Source of the DNA: Bisporella sp. PMI_857
Taxonomy: Eukaryota > Ascomycota > Leotiomycetes > Helotiales > Helotiaceae
Assembly: GCA_021307315.1 (NCBI GenBank)
Contig: JAJSPD010000054.1
Location: forward strand, 248,001-312,000
Reading direction: 5' to 3'
DNA: 64,000 nt
The notes under the pieces are model-generated. The model had not been told where the DNA came from. It worked only from the letters and a program-made list of their open reading frames with translations, and did not search any database. Positions 46,599-58,387 of the stretch are shown here, one piece after another. Every line of letters begins with the position of its first letter. The first letter of the stretch is position 1. Made by a program: the position numbers and the translations under genes.

Positions 46599-49514
46599 TC
46601 ATTTAGTCTCCTCCACCCCGTCTGTTCCTCGCGACTGGGGTCCATTTGGATTGTTTGGAGGTCCGCTCTGCGCATGCTGTGAAAAGTTCTTATTATAGTT
46701 GCCGTTTGGATGATTGTTCCTTGGTTGCTGTGGTTGAAATTGGCCCATTTGCTGCTGAGGACTAGTGCCAAATTGGTTTGGCCCAGGATAGTTTCCTCTC
46801 ATTGGCACTACGCCTATGTTAGCACGAGTTACAGAGAGTGATGTCAAGCAGAACCTACTTTGTTGTGGTTGACCATAAACTTGATTAACGTTTCCATATG
46901 TAGGGCCTGGGCTCATGCCAGGGTTCATTCCCCCATACATTTGCTGTTGATGGCCTTGCTGCGATCCTTGGCTCATCATCATTGGTGCACCCCTGCCTGG
47001 ACTTGGGTAGCCATTGACTCCCGGCATCACAGGTGGCCCATTTCCAGCTGGGATGAAGTGTCCCTGTCCCTGAGGATACACCATGTGAGGGGCAGGAGCC
47101 ATTCCTTGAGATGTCATAAAACCAGGCCCAGGATTCTGCATCATAATGTGTTGGCCCATGTGCGGCTGCTGTGGCATGAATTGGTGGCTTTGTGACAGAG
47201 ATCTATATTGTTGCATTGGCGGGGCACCTGGGTACATCATTTGAGGGTTGTAAGCCATCTGGGCGGCCCCATTCATTGATGGGGACGGGAATGCCAATGG
47301 TGCGTTCTGCATGCGCGGCGATGTATAGGATTGTGCCGATTGCGATGGAACCATTCGATGGTCATCTGCTCCATTGAAAGAGGCATTCGGGCCGTGTTGA
47401 GCATGTAAGTTCATATGTGGCGGACGAGGTGAAGGCCTCGGTCCTCCGCCATGTTGTAGATGAGGTGGAAGCTGGTATTGATGCGCAACCTGTGGGACAG
47501 CATGTGGCGGGATAGGTGACAAGGTCTGTGGTGGAAATGGGGTCATCTCGAAGAGCTTGGCATAGTTCATATGTATGGTTGAACTTTCAGTATCGTCTTT
47601 TGTAGCAATCCTCCACACTGGTGGTGTTTCGTATGCAGGCTTCAATCCGCCTGTAGCTTTCCAATCCTTTCCTGCGGGTGGCTTCAAAGAAATGATGTAT
47701 TCCATGGCATTGAACTTTCCTGCGATGGATGGTCGCTCTGAATCCGCGACAGGCTTGCTTCCGCCCTTGAGCAATGACTTGACCACTGGCGGTGCTGATT
47801 CTGCTACAGTTGCAGCTGATCGTGGGCTGGATCCTGTGCTAGGATTGCCATTTGGATTGAAAGTCGGAGCGTGTGGGCTAGGACGGAACTCGCTACTGTT
47901 TGGGTTCAATCTTCCCTGTGCACTTCCTACCCCACTCGATCTACGTGAGAAGTTAGGATCAACCAAGTTGGATGGTCCAGTAGGCGGGGGTCTAGGGTCA
48001 TGAACCGGAATAGGATTTAACTGCATTTGTCCTTGCTTGTTGTCCCACTGCCTTGACCTATTGTTGGGATTTCCGGGTTGTGGCCTGAATTGCTGGTGAG
48101 GTAGGTTCTGTTGGCCTTGTGGTAGGGGTCTGTCATTAGGTCGGTAAGACTGCAAGTGATTTGGCTGGTAATTCGGGTTACGACCATTGCCCTGGCGATT
48201 TGGCAAGTTAGATGGTGGTGTTCCATGAGTTGTGCCAGTAGGACGCTGTGATGCTTTATTGTCTGCAGCAGGCGCCGGGATTTTGACGGCTTCAGTTGCT
48301 TGAGCCGAAGCTTCTTCAGCGTTGCGCTTGGCCTTTTCTTGTATCGCCTTTTGCTTCTGAGGGTCTTTTGCGATAATGGAGATAAGATCCGAGGGGACTG
48401 GTGTATGAAGCTTGAAGCTATCAGCAAACTTCTTCAAGTCATTCAGCTTGATCTCTTTATCACTGCGAGCTTTGGCTGTGCGATGCTGCTGAACATTTTT
48501 TCTCTCATTGTTGGCAAACGTCTTGAATGCTGTGGCTACATCCCGCTCTACCGTCGCAGTGTGGTTTGGCACACCATCAGGCTTCACATGCGGCGAAGCT
48601 GTCCGGCTAGTATTAGCTGCAGGTGGATCTACTGGCTTGGGCTTTAAATCAGTCGTAGTAGTTGATCCAGCTGTGGTTGAAGGTATAGGTATTTCTGTTT
48701 TGTGCTCTTTTGGAGTGGGTGTTGCGGCAGGTTTAACTTTATCTGCAGGTTTTGAAAGTGATATGATCGCAGGATCAATCGGCGCTCCGGCCACTGTTGC
48801 CTGCCCAGGCCCAGTGGGAGGTCGCTTGGCAGGCGGTGTATACTTATTGTTATTCGAGGAGCTTAGGGGTGGAAAATCCTGTCTGCGAACACCACTATAT
48901 CTTCTATAAGTTAGCAAAGGCTGATATCTGCCAGAATAAAGCAAGCTCACCTATCTTCTTCATCAAGGCCGTTATCGCCCTTCGACAGATTATCTCTGAT
49001 CCGTTCCTCTGCGACATGTGAATTGGTAGCCACGCTACGCTCAATCTCCTTCGCCTTTCTGTCTGCGTCGGCCAACCTTTGCTTGTATTGTGGATGACTC
49101 TTGTCAATGGCCGTGGTATAAATTTCATCGCGATAGTCGGTGGTTAGACCAAATCGCTTCTCGTTCTCCGCAAATTGGTCCCACCCGCCAGTGCTACTTG
49201 TTGATTTTATGTTGCTAGATTCCAGTGAGCCATCAACGTCTCCTTGAGCATCTGGAACCCATCGTTGAAGGGGACGTTCCCCTTGGGTTCTTCCTCCCGA
49301 AATTGCACTGTCCGTACGAAACGAGTTATTATTGCCTACTATCGTTAGAACATATAGCTTTCAAGGTAGTGTGTGATGTACCATTCTGGGACTTTCCATC
49401 GGCCTTGTTTATGCTACTTGCTGCCATAGCTCTTCCCTGAAACGACATGCTTTGTTGATCTTTATGTTTGGCCGTACCGTTTGACAGCTCGTTGGGCTTC
49501 TTCCCCGACACCAT
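46599..49514 (-). CDS. pbp1: Pbp1/ataxin-2 homologue
   Basis: Exons 49514-49382, 49335-48951, 48903-46859 and 46807-46599 give 923 residues. The LsmAD domain is at about residues 98-165 (WDQFAENEKRFGLTTDYRDE, then YTTAIDKSHPQYKQR). A PAM2 motif at about residue 500 (RLNPNSSEFRPSPHAPTF) should bind the MLLE domain of poly(A)-binding protein. The rest is disordered Pro/Gln/Asn/Met-rich sequence, the C-terminal third especially Met/Pro/Gly-rich as in yeast Pbp1, where methionines sense redox state. No Sm-like fold is visible before LsmAD; only about 95 mainly polar residues precede it. The 51-nt intron at 46808-46858 is stop-free and in frame. Roles known for the family: poly(A) control, stress granules and TORC1 regulation. 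Confidence 0.93.
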
Positions 49515-50542
49515 ATTCAAAATTAAATAAACAATTCTTCCTTCCGAAAGATTATATCAAGAACCGCTGAAGTTGGAGAGAGCTATCTGTGATCATGATT
49601 AGTGTTTGTGAAGCAGAATAAGAACGGGGGGTGAAAGACTTTGGGACCCGGCCTAGGCCCCCAAACATGAAAGTGTGGTCAAAACAACTGTTGAGCGAAC
49701 ACTGTTTCGGGGGAATGTAAAATAGGGCATTCTTACCTATTACTTCACAACAGCAGCGCGCCTGATCTGCTGAATTGATGCGGTCTGATGGATGAATGAT
49801 ACTTTTTTGATTGTGGAGTGATGAATTCCGGCTTGTATGGAAAAGTGAACAGTTGGCACTGAAAAAACGCTGTCAACTATAGAAAAAGCAATATTAGCTT
49901 TGCTGCATTGTGAGTGATCGACTGCAGCATGCTCCTGATCGTGGAGGTCGATGGAGGAAGCTGTGGTGGATGCTCAAAGGTGTTGAGAGGCTGGGCCGGT
50001 CTGGGGTGTCTTACCTCAAAAGATTGGAGAACGAAACCTCCTCTGCCCCAAATGCGCAACCACAACCGATTAAACGGAAGCCTCTCCTTTTCGCGCAAGC
50101 GTGTGAGGAGAAAGGGGAGGTATTGAGGGGATGAGGTGGTGGATTGCAAAAGAGAAAAGGGTGCTGGATCTGAAGCGAAACGAAATGTTCCCAGAGCCAA
50201 AGAAGGAAAGGAACACGCGCGATGCCAAAGAAACTACGCTCCTAATCTGCCGTCGCACTCTCTTGCCATCGACCCTCCAAGGCTCGGGAGGCTAGCAAGA
50301 AGAAAACGAGAAGACAAAGATGACACAATTGGACTGGAGGTACTGCAGTCAACAAGTACGGGGGGAGAGAGGGTGAATGGGGCGGGAGGAAGGAAGAAGT
50401 TGTAGTTTAACTGTAGCCGTAGCAGTTAGTGACTACTAGCAGTTCGGTTCAGAAAGGTGAGAAAGATGGTGGTTCGGTAGTGGATACTTAGTCAGAACAG
50501 GATGGCCGGCTCTGACTGGCTACAGCTTTGGTTTTGGGTTGT

Positions 50543-50564
50543 GGGGGGGGGGGGGGGGGGGGGG
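50543..50564. repeat. 22-nt poly-G run
   Basis: An uninterrupted run of 22 G on the plus strand, about 1 kb upstream of the PBP1 start. Confidence 0.95.
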
Positions 50565-50580
50565 CTACGGATACATCGTA

Positions 50581-50640
50581 CTTCTCCCTCTCTCTCTCTC
50601 ATCCTCTCTTTCTCTCTCTCTCTGTTTCTCTCTCTCTCCC
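50581..50640. repeat. CT-rich (polypyrimidine) tract
   Basis: Mostly CT dinucleotide repeats with interruptions, starting about 16 nt after the poly-G run; on the PBP1 strand it is a GA-rich tract. Confidence 0.9.
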
Positions 50641-52258
50641 TGGCCTGACTACTGCCCGAGCGCACTTTTCCTAAAGAGGTAGAGTGGATCTCTTCCCGAA
50701 ACCACCCCAGCTTTCTTTTCTTTTTCGAAGCTCAAGAGTTAAAATAAAAAAAATAAATTAAAAAATACATTAAAATAAAAAAAAGGTCGTGATGGGATAT
50801 GGTTCAATGGAATCAAGATGAAATAATAGATAGTAATCACCGTCCCTTCAAATGTTAGTTCAAGATCCCGATTGCATGTCCTTGGATACGGGAGCTACTA
50901 TAATTTGCTACGTAGCGCTCAAGCAGGCACCTGTTGTTGGAACAAGGCCGGACAATTTTATTTCCTCAATTTATTCGGGCACAAAGTGTGGTGGTGCTCT
51001 TTGAAGCCTGTTAGAGTTTCTTGGGCGGCCCCGTTTTGCGTGCGTGCCCCATGATTGAAACTGGATATTCCTCACCGAGAGCACGATTTAATTTGCCCAA
51101 GCAATATTATCACTTTACCGATCCCCTCAGCAATGCAAATGCGCATCTCCAAATTTGGGCTCGTAGGTGGTGAATTCCTCGAAACCCAGGCTCTGGATGA
51201 AATGATCTACACGGCAGCGGGCACCGGTCGCTAGGCGTTTTTAGCTCTGGGGCCGCTGAGGCTATTGCAACACAATCCTGTTTACGATGCCTTAATTACC
51301 ACGTAGGGCGAGATTAAAATATGGCTGGCTAAATGTCATTTGCCTCATAGATTTCGTTGGCAATAAAAAAAAGGAGATGCTTAGACAGCGAGACGGTAGA
51401 GCTACTTCATTTAATCATTGTCCCCGAGGATTCACTCTTTTGGTTGAGATCCGATCTTTCCAAAAAAAAATTCAAAAAATGCGGAGATTATCCATCAGGT
51501 ACTGTAGGACAATACGAAACCAGACACCATGGCCCAGTAAGAAGGGCTCGGAAACCATCATGTTACACAAGTAGGATGTTTCTGTTGGATGTGGCTGTTC
51601 TCTTGCCTCAGCCTCATCTGATGTAAGTTCACTAAGAACAAATTATTGGATAAAGGCTATCATTTGCTTAGTACATTGCAATGACTAGAATTCTAGTTGG
51701 ATGGAGCGACAAGTCCCGTATTATGGACACCTTTCCCTCAGTACACACACAAGCATGTATAATATACACATGCGCATACACATAGCACTTCGATTGCAGC
51801 AAAGAAGCCCTCCTTGCGCAAACTAGCCAAGCCTAGCCTTGAAATCCTTACCCCATGAAGAATAGACAAAATGTCTCCCCCAGGCGCTATTTATATCAAC
51901 AAGCCAGAAATACTGATGAAGACAGTGTATGAGTGATTATTTTGATGGAAAATGAGCTTAGTTCTGGCACTTTCTTGTCTGGTTGTCTAACTGCGTCTTT
52001 GCGCGAATGGTATTGACAGGGTCTGCACGTTTCAGTCGTTGCCAGCCATCGATAAAGTACCTCTCCCTGTATCGACAGTATCTTCACATTTTAGCGAGGT
52101 TCAAACTGATGTGGCAACCCGAACTTATCACATCCAACCCAACACTTCACCTTGATCCAGAACTGATCCTCAATGTGGCTATGAGGCCATTTTCCATCCT
52201 GAGTCAATACTGCACATGACGATAGCATATTTTAGCGACGAAGAGAGGAAACACAGAA

Positions 52259-55200
52259 ATGCAGAACACTGCATCGCAACGATCAATTCAACGACGATCA
52301 CCAGTACCAGCCGATCAAGCATCAGACATGCCGTCACGATCGATGTCACCACCAAATAATGTCCCGCATCCTCGGGTATCAAACGCATCCTCAAGATCGG
52401 CGCCAAATGGAAGCACAAGCAAGAGGCAGAACGTACGTGCAATGCCCAGAGACACAACTTTCTCCACCCATCCCCTCCCTCTTTTGCACGTTCGCTATTT
52501 GACATCAGTACTGATACTTGATAGAATGGCCAAACCTCCCAGCCAACCCAAAGCTCCACTCCATTATCACAGATCGAAAAGAGTGTCACGCATCTTCTCG
52601 TAGCTACGAAACAGCTCCTCGAAACCCTCACCCAATGGTCTCGACATCAGGCAACAGATGGGCAGGTATCTGACGTATACGTGAGGCTCGGATATGAGTT
52701 TAATATCGCTTGCAGAGCTTTTACTGCAATTAATGTAGATACGTCAGATTTGGGTAATGTACCTGAAGCGCTACGACACATCCTTGAGTCAACACTGAGC
52801 CAGGAGGCCAGCGCAGAAAGTTTGGACAAATATCTACCTCAAATCAGGGATATTATTATTAAGTTACTGCATGGCCTCAAACGAAAGCAACAGAAACTTC
52901 GGCAGAAGCAAGCAAGGGAAGGGCAATCTTCGAATGGAGATGTGGCACAACCACGAAACAGCAGCATCAGTAGCGCTAGCAGCACAAGCACTGGATTGTC
53001 AACACTTCTGGACCAAGGAATGAACAATAACTTTCGTGGCGATAGTGACCGAGATAGCACGATCGTTTCGATAAATGATGGGCCTCCACGGGTGTCTTCC
53101 GCATCTTCCAGCCGGAGAACGGAGGCTCCCAGGGCACGCTCTCGCGAATCGACAACCTCAGACCACTCCACAATATCTAGTAATACTATGCAGAATATGC
53201 CAGTTCTTCCTCCTTATCCTGGAGATGAACTACCATTGCCTCAAGGCGCAGCCGAACTCAGCGTGGACAACTTTCCACCCCCACCTCCACCACCGAAACA
53301 ACAAAATGCACTCGCGGCATTACAGCGAGGTGGGGACCTTGAAAGGCGGGCTTCGAGGAGATACTCAGCATATCAGGTAGCCAAGCATTTGGGGGCCTCT
53401 CCCAATGGAATACCCATGCTCCCACCAGCACAGAACTCACCTATTCCCAATAGAGGTCGCAATGATGCTAGAGAGTCGATGAGAGCAGTACAGCTTAGGG
53501 ATCAACGTCACAGTCGTCAGAACTCAAGTCGTTTCGCAACAGAAACATCACCGGCTCGAATTCCAAGCCGCATTTCCGAGGGAAGCTCAGAAACTCCAAC
53601 ATTAGACCCTCCAGCAGATGTAGGAAATGAAGACAGCCCGGCTGCGCCGACCACTGAGGACAAGATTCGACAGCCGCCAGGTGATTTTGGGGCCACTTTG
53701 CAAGGCCCACCGACGGACTCCGTACCAATTCTTTCAGCAACATCTCCGCAAGAGCCAGTACCTGATGCTCAATCCACTAGCAAGCAACAACCACTAACCT
53801 CTTCAACGCGAGAATCCGTATCGTATACGGGCCAGGATAGACAGTTTACACCTGAGCAATCTCCTCCTCTAGACAAAGAGTTGACAATATTTCTCCAATA
53901 CAAGACGAAAGTGAAGAAGTTCATATTGACTGATGGGTATAAGGACCTTTCAATTGCAAGATTACAACTTGCGTTCATTGAGAAGTTTGCGTGGAATACA
54001 CACAATAATGGCGTTGATTTACCCGAAATATACATACAAGACCCAGTGTCTGGGGTGCGACACGAACTTGAGGATCTAAACGACATCAAAGATCGATCAG
54101 TCTTAGTTTTAAACGTTGAGGTGTTAGATGAGGTGAAACGACATATAGATGAAGGCCTTGGAGGATTGAAGAGGATTGTTGAGGGCGTGAAGACCGCAGT
54201 CGAAGACCAGCAGATTTCCATACAAAGAGTTTCAGATCGCCAGCAGGATACTGCCAAAGAGATGGCACGATTGGCGACGGCTCCCGTGCCAAGTAAATTT
54301 ACCTCTGGAAATACGGCAGGATTAAACGGAGCCATAATGAGCCCTGTTAAAGTAGGTGGGCTAGCTCAATTGAGTGAGGTCCAGAGCTTGAGGCGAGACC
54401 TCGCCGTATTGCGACAAACATATTCGAGTTTTCAATCTGACATACAGAGCTCTATGTCCCTCATACGTGCTAAAGCCTCGTCAGTCAAGGATACTGCAGT
54501 CAAGGCTGCGGTTCCAAGCATCGAAGGAGAATCCGGGCGTGCCTATGTTAATGCCGGGAAGAAGACGCTACAAGGTGATTCAGATAAGCTTGTCGCCAAC
54601 GTTGATGACCTCCAAGATATCGTTGAAGATCTTCGCAAAGATGTGGTCTTGCGCGGTGTTCGCCCGCTTCCTCGCCAACTTCAGACTGTTGCTAAGGATA
54701 TCTCACAAGCCACAAATGAACTTAAGAGACTACAAGAGTTTTTGAAGCGCGAGAAGCCAGTCTGGACTAAAGTCTGGGAGAAGGAGCTAGACACAGTATG
54801 TAGTGATCGCGAAGAATTCACTATCCAAGAAGACATTGCTATGGATTTACAAGACGACCTTGAGAAAGCTACCCAAATTTTTGCCCTCGTGGAAGAGGCA
54901 ACTAAGGAGCAAATGAAGGACTCTCCAAACGGAGGCGTTGGTACAGGCCGGCCAACAAAGGGGCTAAATCATATCACTACCACTGACCCAACGGTAGCAA
55001 AGGAGGGCGTATTGGACGAGGTCCGCGCTCTGCAGCCAAATCATGAGAATAGGCTAGAAGCGATAGAGCGCGCGGAGAAGTTACGACAGAAGGAACTCGA
55101 AGGCCGCCGTGGAGGCGAGTTTCAAAAGGAACTTGGTTCATTTGTCGAGGAGGGCAAGCTGAAGAAATCGGGTGGCTATGAAGAAGCGGAGCGAGCACGG

Positions 55201-55347
55201 AAGGCAAAAGATGACCGAGCTCGACGAGAAATCTGGGAAAGACAGAATGGTATGACACAAGCGGACAGCGCTGCATACGACGCAGTTGCTCTAGACCCTC
55301 CTCAAGAAAATGAGGGAACGGAGAATACGCCTCCTGCTGAAGTTTAA
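52259..55347 (+). CDS. bud6: Actin-interacting polarity protein Bud6/Aip3
   Basis: Exons 52259-52432 and 52525-55347 give 998 residues. A Ser/Pro-rich start is followed by the conserved N-terminal Bud6 segment (IEKSVTHLLVATKQLLETL and VSDVYVRLGYEFNIACRAF, about residues 75-180), a long disordered Pro/Ser region, and from about residue 510 the Aip3/Bud6 core (LTIFLQYKTKVKKFILTDGY, LQLAFIEKFAW, IYIQDPVSGVRHELEDLNDI). The helical C-terminal half contains the coiled coils that bind formins and actin (SEVQSLRRDLAVLRQTYSSF). Bud6 is a nucleation-promoting factor for formins at growing tips and septa. The single intron, 92 nt, is missed if the first ATG of the long ORF (52681) is used. Confidence 0.95.
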
Positions 55348-55640
55348 GGATGGAGGAACGGGTCTGGGATTTCGATTCTAGTTATATGTTTTTACTAGCA
55401 GAACTTCATAACCTTGCTTCGTTGTACATGACCAAGGTGTCATGGAACTTTCTAAATGGCTGTTGTTAAGCATGGCGTTTGGGGCAGGGCATTTTCAATT
55501 CAAGACAAGAGAGCATTGTACGGACAAGCAGCTCTTTGTGAGGCTTTAAATTATTGATCTTGGGGGTTAGCAACGTCCTACTATGGAACGAGAAACCAAT
55601 GAATTATATGCTATGCTTCCGGTCAATATGATTGTCATTT
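55348..55640. other. Short convergent spacer
   Basis: Just under 300 bases between BUD6 and the SnoaL-like gene, presumably shared 3' UTRs; nothing else seen. Confidence 0.5.
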
Positions 55641-56275
55641 TCAGTTAAATACGTCCCAATTACCATTAGCCCACACGAAGTCTGTCACCAGCGAGGAGAC
55701 TCTCCAAGGATTCCCTCTAACATTGGTTTTACTTAGCTCTAAGATATATCTTCCACCATTTGATGTTCGTGGATCGCCTTTGGCAGCTTTCTTTTCTAGA
55801 TTCACCAAGCAATTGGCTACTACCCCAGCATTCCTCGGAACCTCGACTCCTTCGCCGGGTTGAGGTAGCTCGATCAAGATGCTCCTACCAAATCTCAGCC
55901 CGTTTCACTCCCAACACAGAACAAAGTACAAAGGGTATGGACGAGTAAAGACTAACGTAGAAACATGCTGCCAGCTATCAAGCTTCACGACCGTGCTCTT
56001 CCACCAGTCTACCAGGTCGGTCACGGCTTGCACCTGGGCTTTGCCACCGAACATGGATGTGTAATCTACTCTTACATCCTTGGCGAAGACTTCGGATACT
56101 AGGTCGTCAAAGCGGGACATATCGAGGTACAGCGACTTTTTGACCCGCAATCATCAGCATGTATATCAGGTTTTCGAAGCTCAGAGACTAGGAACATCGA
56201 ATGTACCATTTTAGTGACGGTGTCATGGATATTAGCTCTATCGAGCAGGTAGTTTTGGATATCGTATGCTGCCAT
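55641..56275 (-). CDS. SnoaL-like (NTF2-fold) protein
   Basis: Exons 56275-56207, 56135-55957 and 55881-55641 give 162 residues. The helix-then-sheet pattern is that of SnoaL_4 proteins: YDIQNYLLDRANIHDTVTKM, then SRFDDLVSEVFAKDVRVDYT, AVTDLVDWWKSTV, WQHVST (a conserved His position) and C-terminal WRVSSLVTDFVWANGNW. NTF2-fold proteins of this type include small polyketide cyclases and dehydratases as well as uncharacterised proteins. The active-site residues cannot be assigned with confidence, so I do not claim a reaction. It is divergent from RFC5 with a 539-base shared upstream region. Confidence 0.85.
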
Positions 56276-56814
56276 GTTCGCCTGGATCAAGGGATGTGTG
56301 GCTGAAATGAGGATTAGTGGTGGTATGAATATGGAAACGTACCTAGAGGGCACGGTACTTTTATATGTATACATGCTTACATGTTTATTTGTCGGTACGT
56401 AACTTGATGCATGCCGGAGTTTGCGTTACGGCTAAGAAGGTTAAGTCCTGGTCTTATGGCCGAGTCTTGAACAAGGTGCATATGAGACGGCTTACTTCAA
56501 TAAAAGTTGTGGAACATAGGTTTTTTTTTTTTTTTTTTTCAATGTTCTTTTGTGGCACATTGAAGCATTTTAGTAGTGAAGGGGTTAGGATCGGCTGATT
56601 TGACTCTGCTCAGCATAAACACAGGCTAGGACTTGGTAGCGAGCAAAGGAGGAAAGGGGCTGAAGCGAAGTAAAGCGAGTGAAGCTAAAGACATGGGTGG
56701 CACGGATGCACTTTACGCGGTCGCGACTTCTTACACCTCAAAGATAATTTCAACGCGTCAACGAAAGAGCCCATACTGCACCTTTCAACTCAACACTCAC
56801 TACAACTCAATATC
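56276..56814. promoter_or_regulatory. Bidirectional promoter region (SnoaL-like gene / RFC5)
   Basis: 539 bases between two divergent start codons, with a T19 run at 56521-56539 on the plus strand that may exclude nucleosomes. No other gene seen. Confidence 0.5.
56521..56539. repeat. Poly-T run (19 nt)
   Basis: Direct observation of an uninterrupted T run. Confidence 0.95.
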
Positions 56815-57974
56815 ATGGCGCTTCTTGTTGATAGGCATCGCCCTCGATCCCTCGACCAACTCACATACCACAATGATCTCTCGGAGCGGCTCCGTTCTCT
56901 GGTAAATATCTTCCTGCTATCTCACAGCCTCCATTAACCACACAACAGGCCCAAAGCGGCGACTTCCCTCATCTCCTCGTCTACGGCCCCTCCGGCGCCG
57001 GCAAGAAAACTCGCATCGTCGCAACCCTCAAAGAGCTCTATGGGCCGGGTGTGGAAAAGATAAAGATCGACTCACGAGTCTTCCAGACGACGTCGAACCG
57101 GAAGCTCGAATTCAACATCGTCGCCTCGGTCTACCACCTCGAGATCACGCCGTCGGACGTCGGCAACTATGACCGCGTCGTCGTACAGGACCTACTCAAA
57201 GAAGTCGCGCAAACGCAGCAGGTCGACCAGTCCGCCAAACAAAAATTCAAAGTCGTGGTGATTAACGAGGCGGACCACCTAACGCGGGATGCGCAGGCGG
57301 CGCTGAGACGGACAATGGAAAAATATAGTCCGAATCTAAGGTTGATCTTGCTAGCAAACAGCACCGCGAATATCATTGCACCGATCAGGAGCCGGACGTT
57401 GTTGGTGCGGGTGCCGGCGCCGACAGAGCGGGAGATTTGTGAGGTCCTGGGGAGGAGCGGGAAGAAGGAGGGGTGGCCGCTGTCAGAGGGGTTGAATGAG
57501 AGGATTGCGAAGGAGAGCGGGAGGAATTTGAGGAGGGCGCTTTTGATGTTTGAGGCGGTGCATGCGCAGAAGTATATTCCCCTACCCTCCTTCAATCTGC
57601 AGAAATGGTAGCTGACAAAGAATAGCGACAAAGTATCAGATAGCACGCCTATCCCTCCTCCCGACTGGGAAGCTCTCATCGCACAAGTCGCCGGTGAAAT
57701 CATGGCGGAGCACTCCCCAGCTCGCATCCTACAAGTTCGAGCGAAACTCTATGATCTCCTCACGCATTGCATACCCCCAACTACAATTCTCAAGACACTT
57801 ACATTTAAATTGGTGCCGCTGGTAGATGATGTGCTAAAAGCCGATGTTATCAAGTGGTCCGCATTCTATGAGCATCGAATCCGGAACGGCACGAAAGTTA
57901 TCTTCCATTTGGAGGCTTTTGTATGCAAATTTATGAGGATTTTGGAGGAGCATCTTATGGAAATGGATTTCTAG
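56815..57974 (+). CDS. rfc5: Replication factor C subunit 5 (human RFC3 orthologue)
   Basis: Exons 56815-56901, 56949-57571 and 57626-57974 give 352 residues, matching the family length of about 354. The N-terminus (LLVDRHRPRSLDQLTYH), Walker A with double lysine (YGPSGAGKKTRI), degenerate Walker B (VVINEADHLT, Asn-Glu-Ala-Asp in place of DEAD), the SRC-like motif PIRSRTL, and the helical C-terminal collar identify the subunit whose ATPase site is inactive. RFC loads PCNA at primer ends; this subunit is shared by the Rad24-, Ctf18- and Elg1-RFC complexes. The gene is GC-rich in exon 2. Splicing of the second intron joins HAQN to DKVSD. Confidence 0.97.
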
Positions 57975-58387
57975 ATTAATGGATAATAGGAAAGGAATTT
58001 GCATGGCACCGGCGTTATGTGATATAAGGCGTTGGTAATCAGTGGCAATGCATTTTATGAAGATGATGCTCTTTTTTTGTTGCATTGACTAAAAAATAGT
58101 TATGTGCTGTGGAGGAGAGGACCGTAGAGTGATTTGACCCGCCATATTGGGTATCGTAACATGCACCGACCGTCCTGCAGAATAGTCTAGGTATTATTTA
58201 GGTCCAAGGTATAGGATATGTGAATACCGGCGGGCTGGAGTGTTTAATGTATTTCCCTTTCCGGGACTTGCAGAACCACCATCAATGCCAATCTTGTCAA
58301 ATCTATCCAAGCATGTTTGATTCTCTTATTGGCTAGCAGTCGCCGGCGCCGGAAACGTGTGCGTGCTTTCGTTGGAGCGAGCAAGTC
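57975..58387. other. Convergent intergenic region
   Basis: 413 bases between RFC5 and REX3 3' ends; no gene seen. Confidence 0.5.

Larger units (their letters stand above)
49515..52258. other. Long divergent intergenic region
   Basis: 2.7 kb between PBP1 and BUD6. It contains a 22-G homopolymer and an adjacent CT-rich tract (separate entries) and an A-rich patch at about 50741-50783. I find no domain-bearing ORF. It must carry the promoters of both genes. Confidence 0.5.

Noticed and set aside
49877..50200. Minus-strand ORF as an upstream Pbp1 exon carrying the Sm domain
   Set aside because: Its translation shows no Sm-fold pattern and there is no in-frame splice to the 49514 exon.
53769..54335. 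188-codon minus-strand ORF within BUD6
   Set aside because: Antisense to the conserved Bud6 core, Ser/Thr/Cys-rich reading without domain.
57167..57727. 186-codon minus-strand ORF within RFC5
   Set aside because: Crosses an RFC5 exon and intron; no homology pattern; shadow of GC-rich exon 2.
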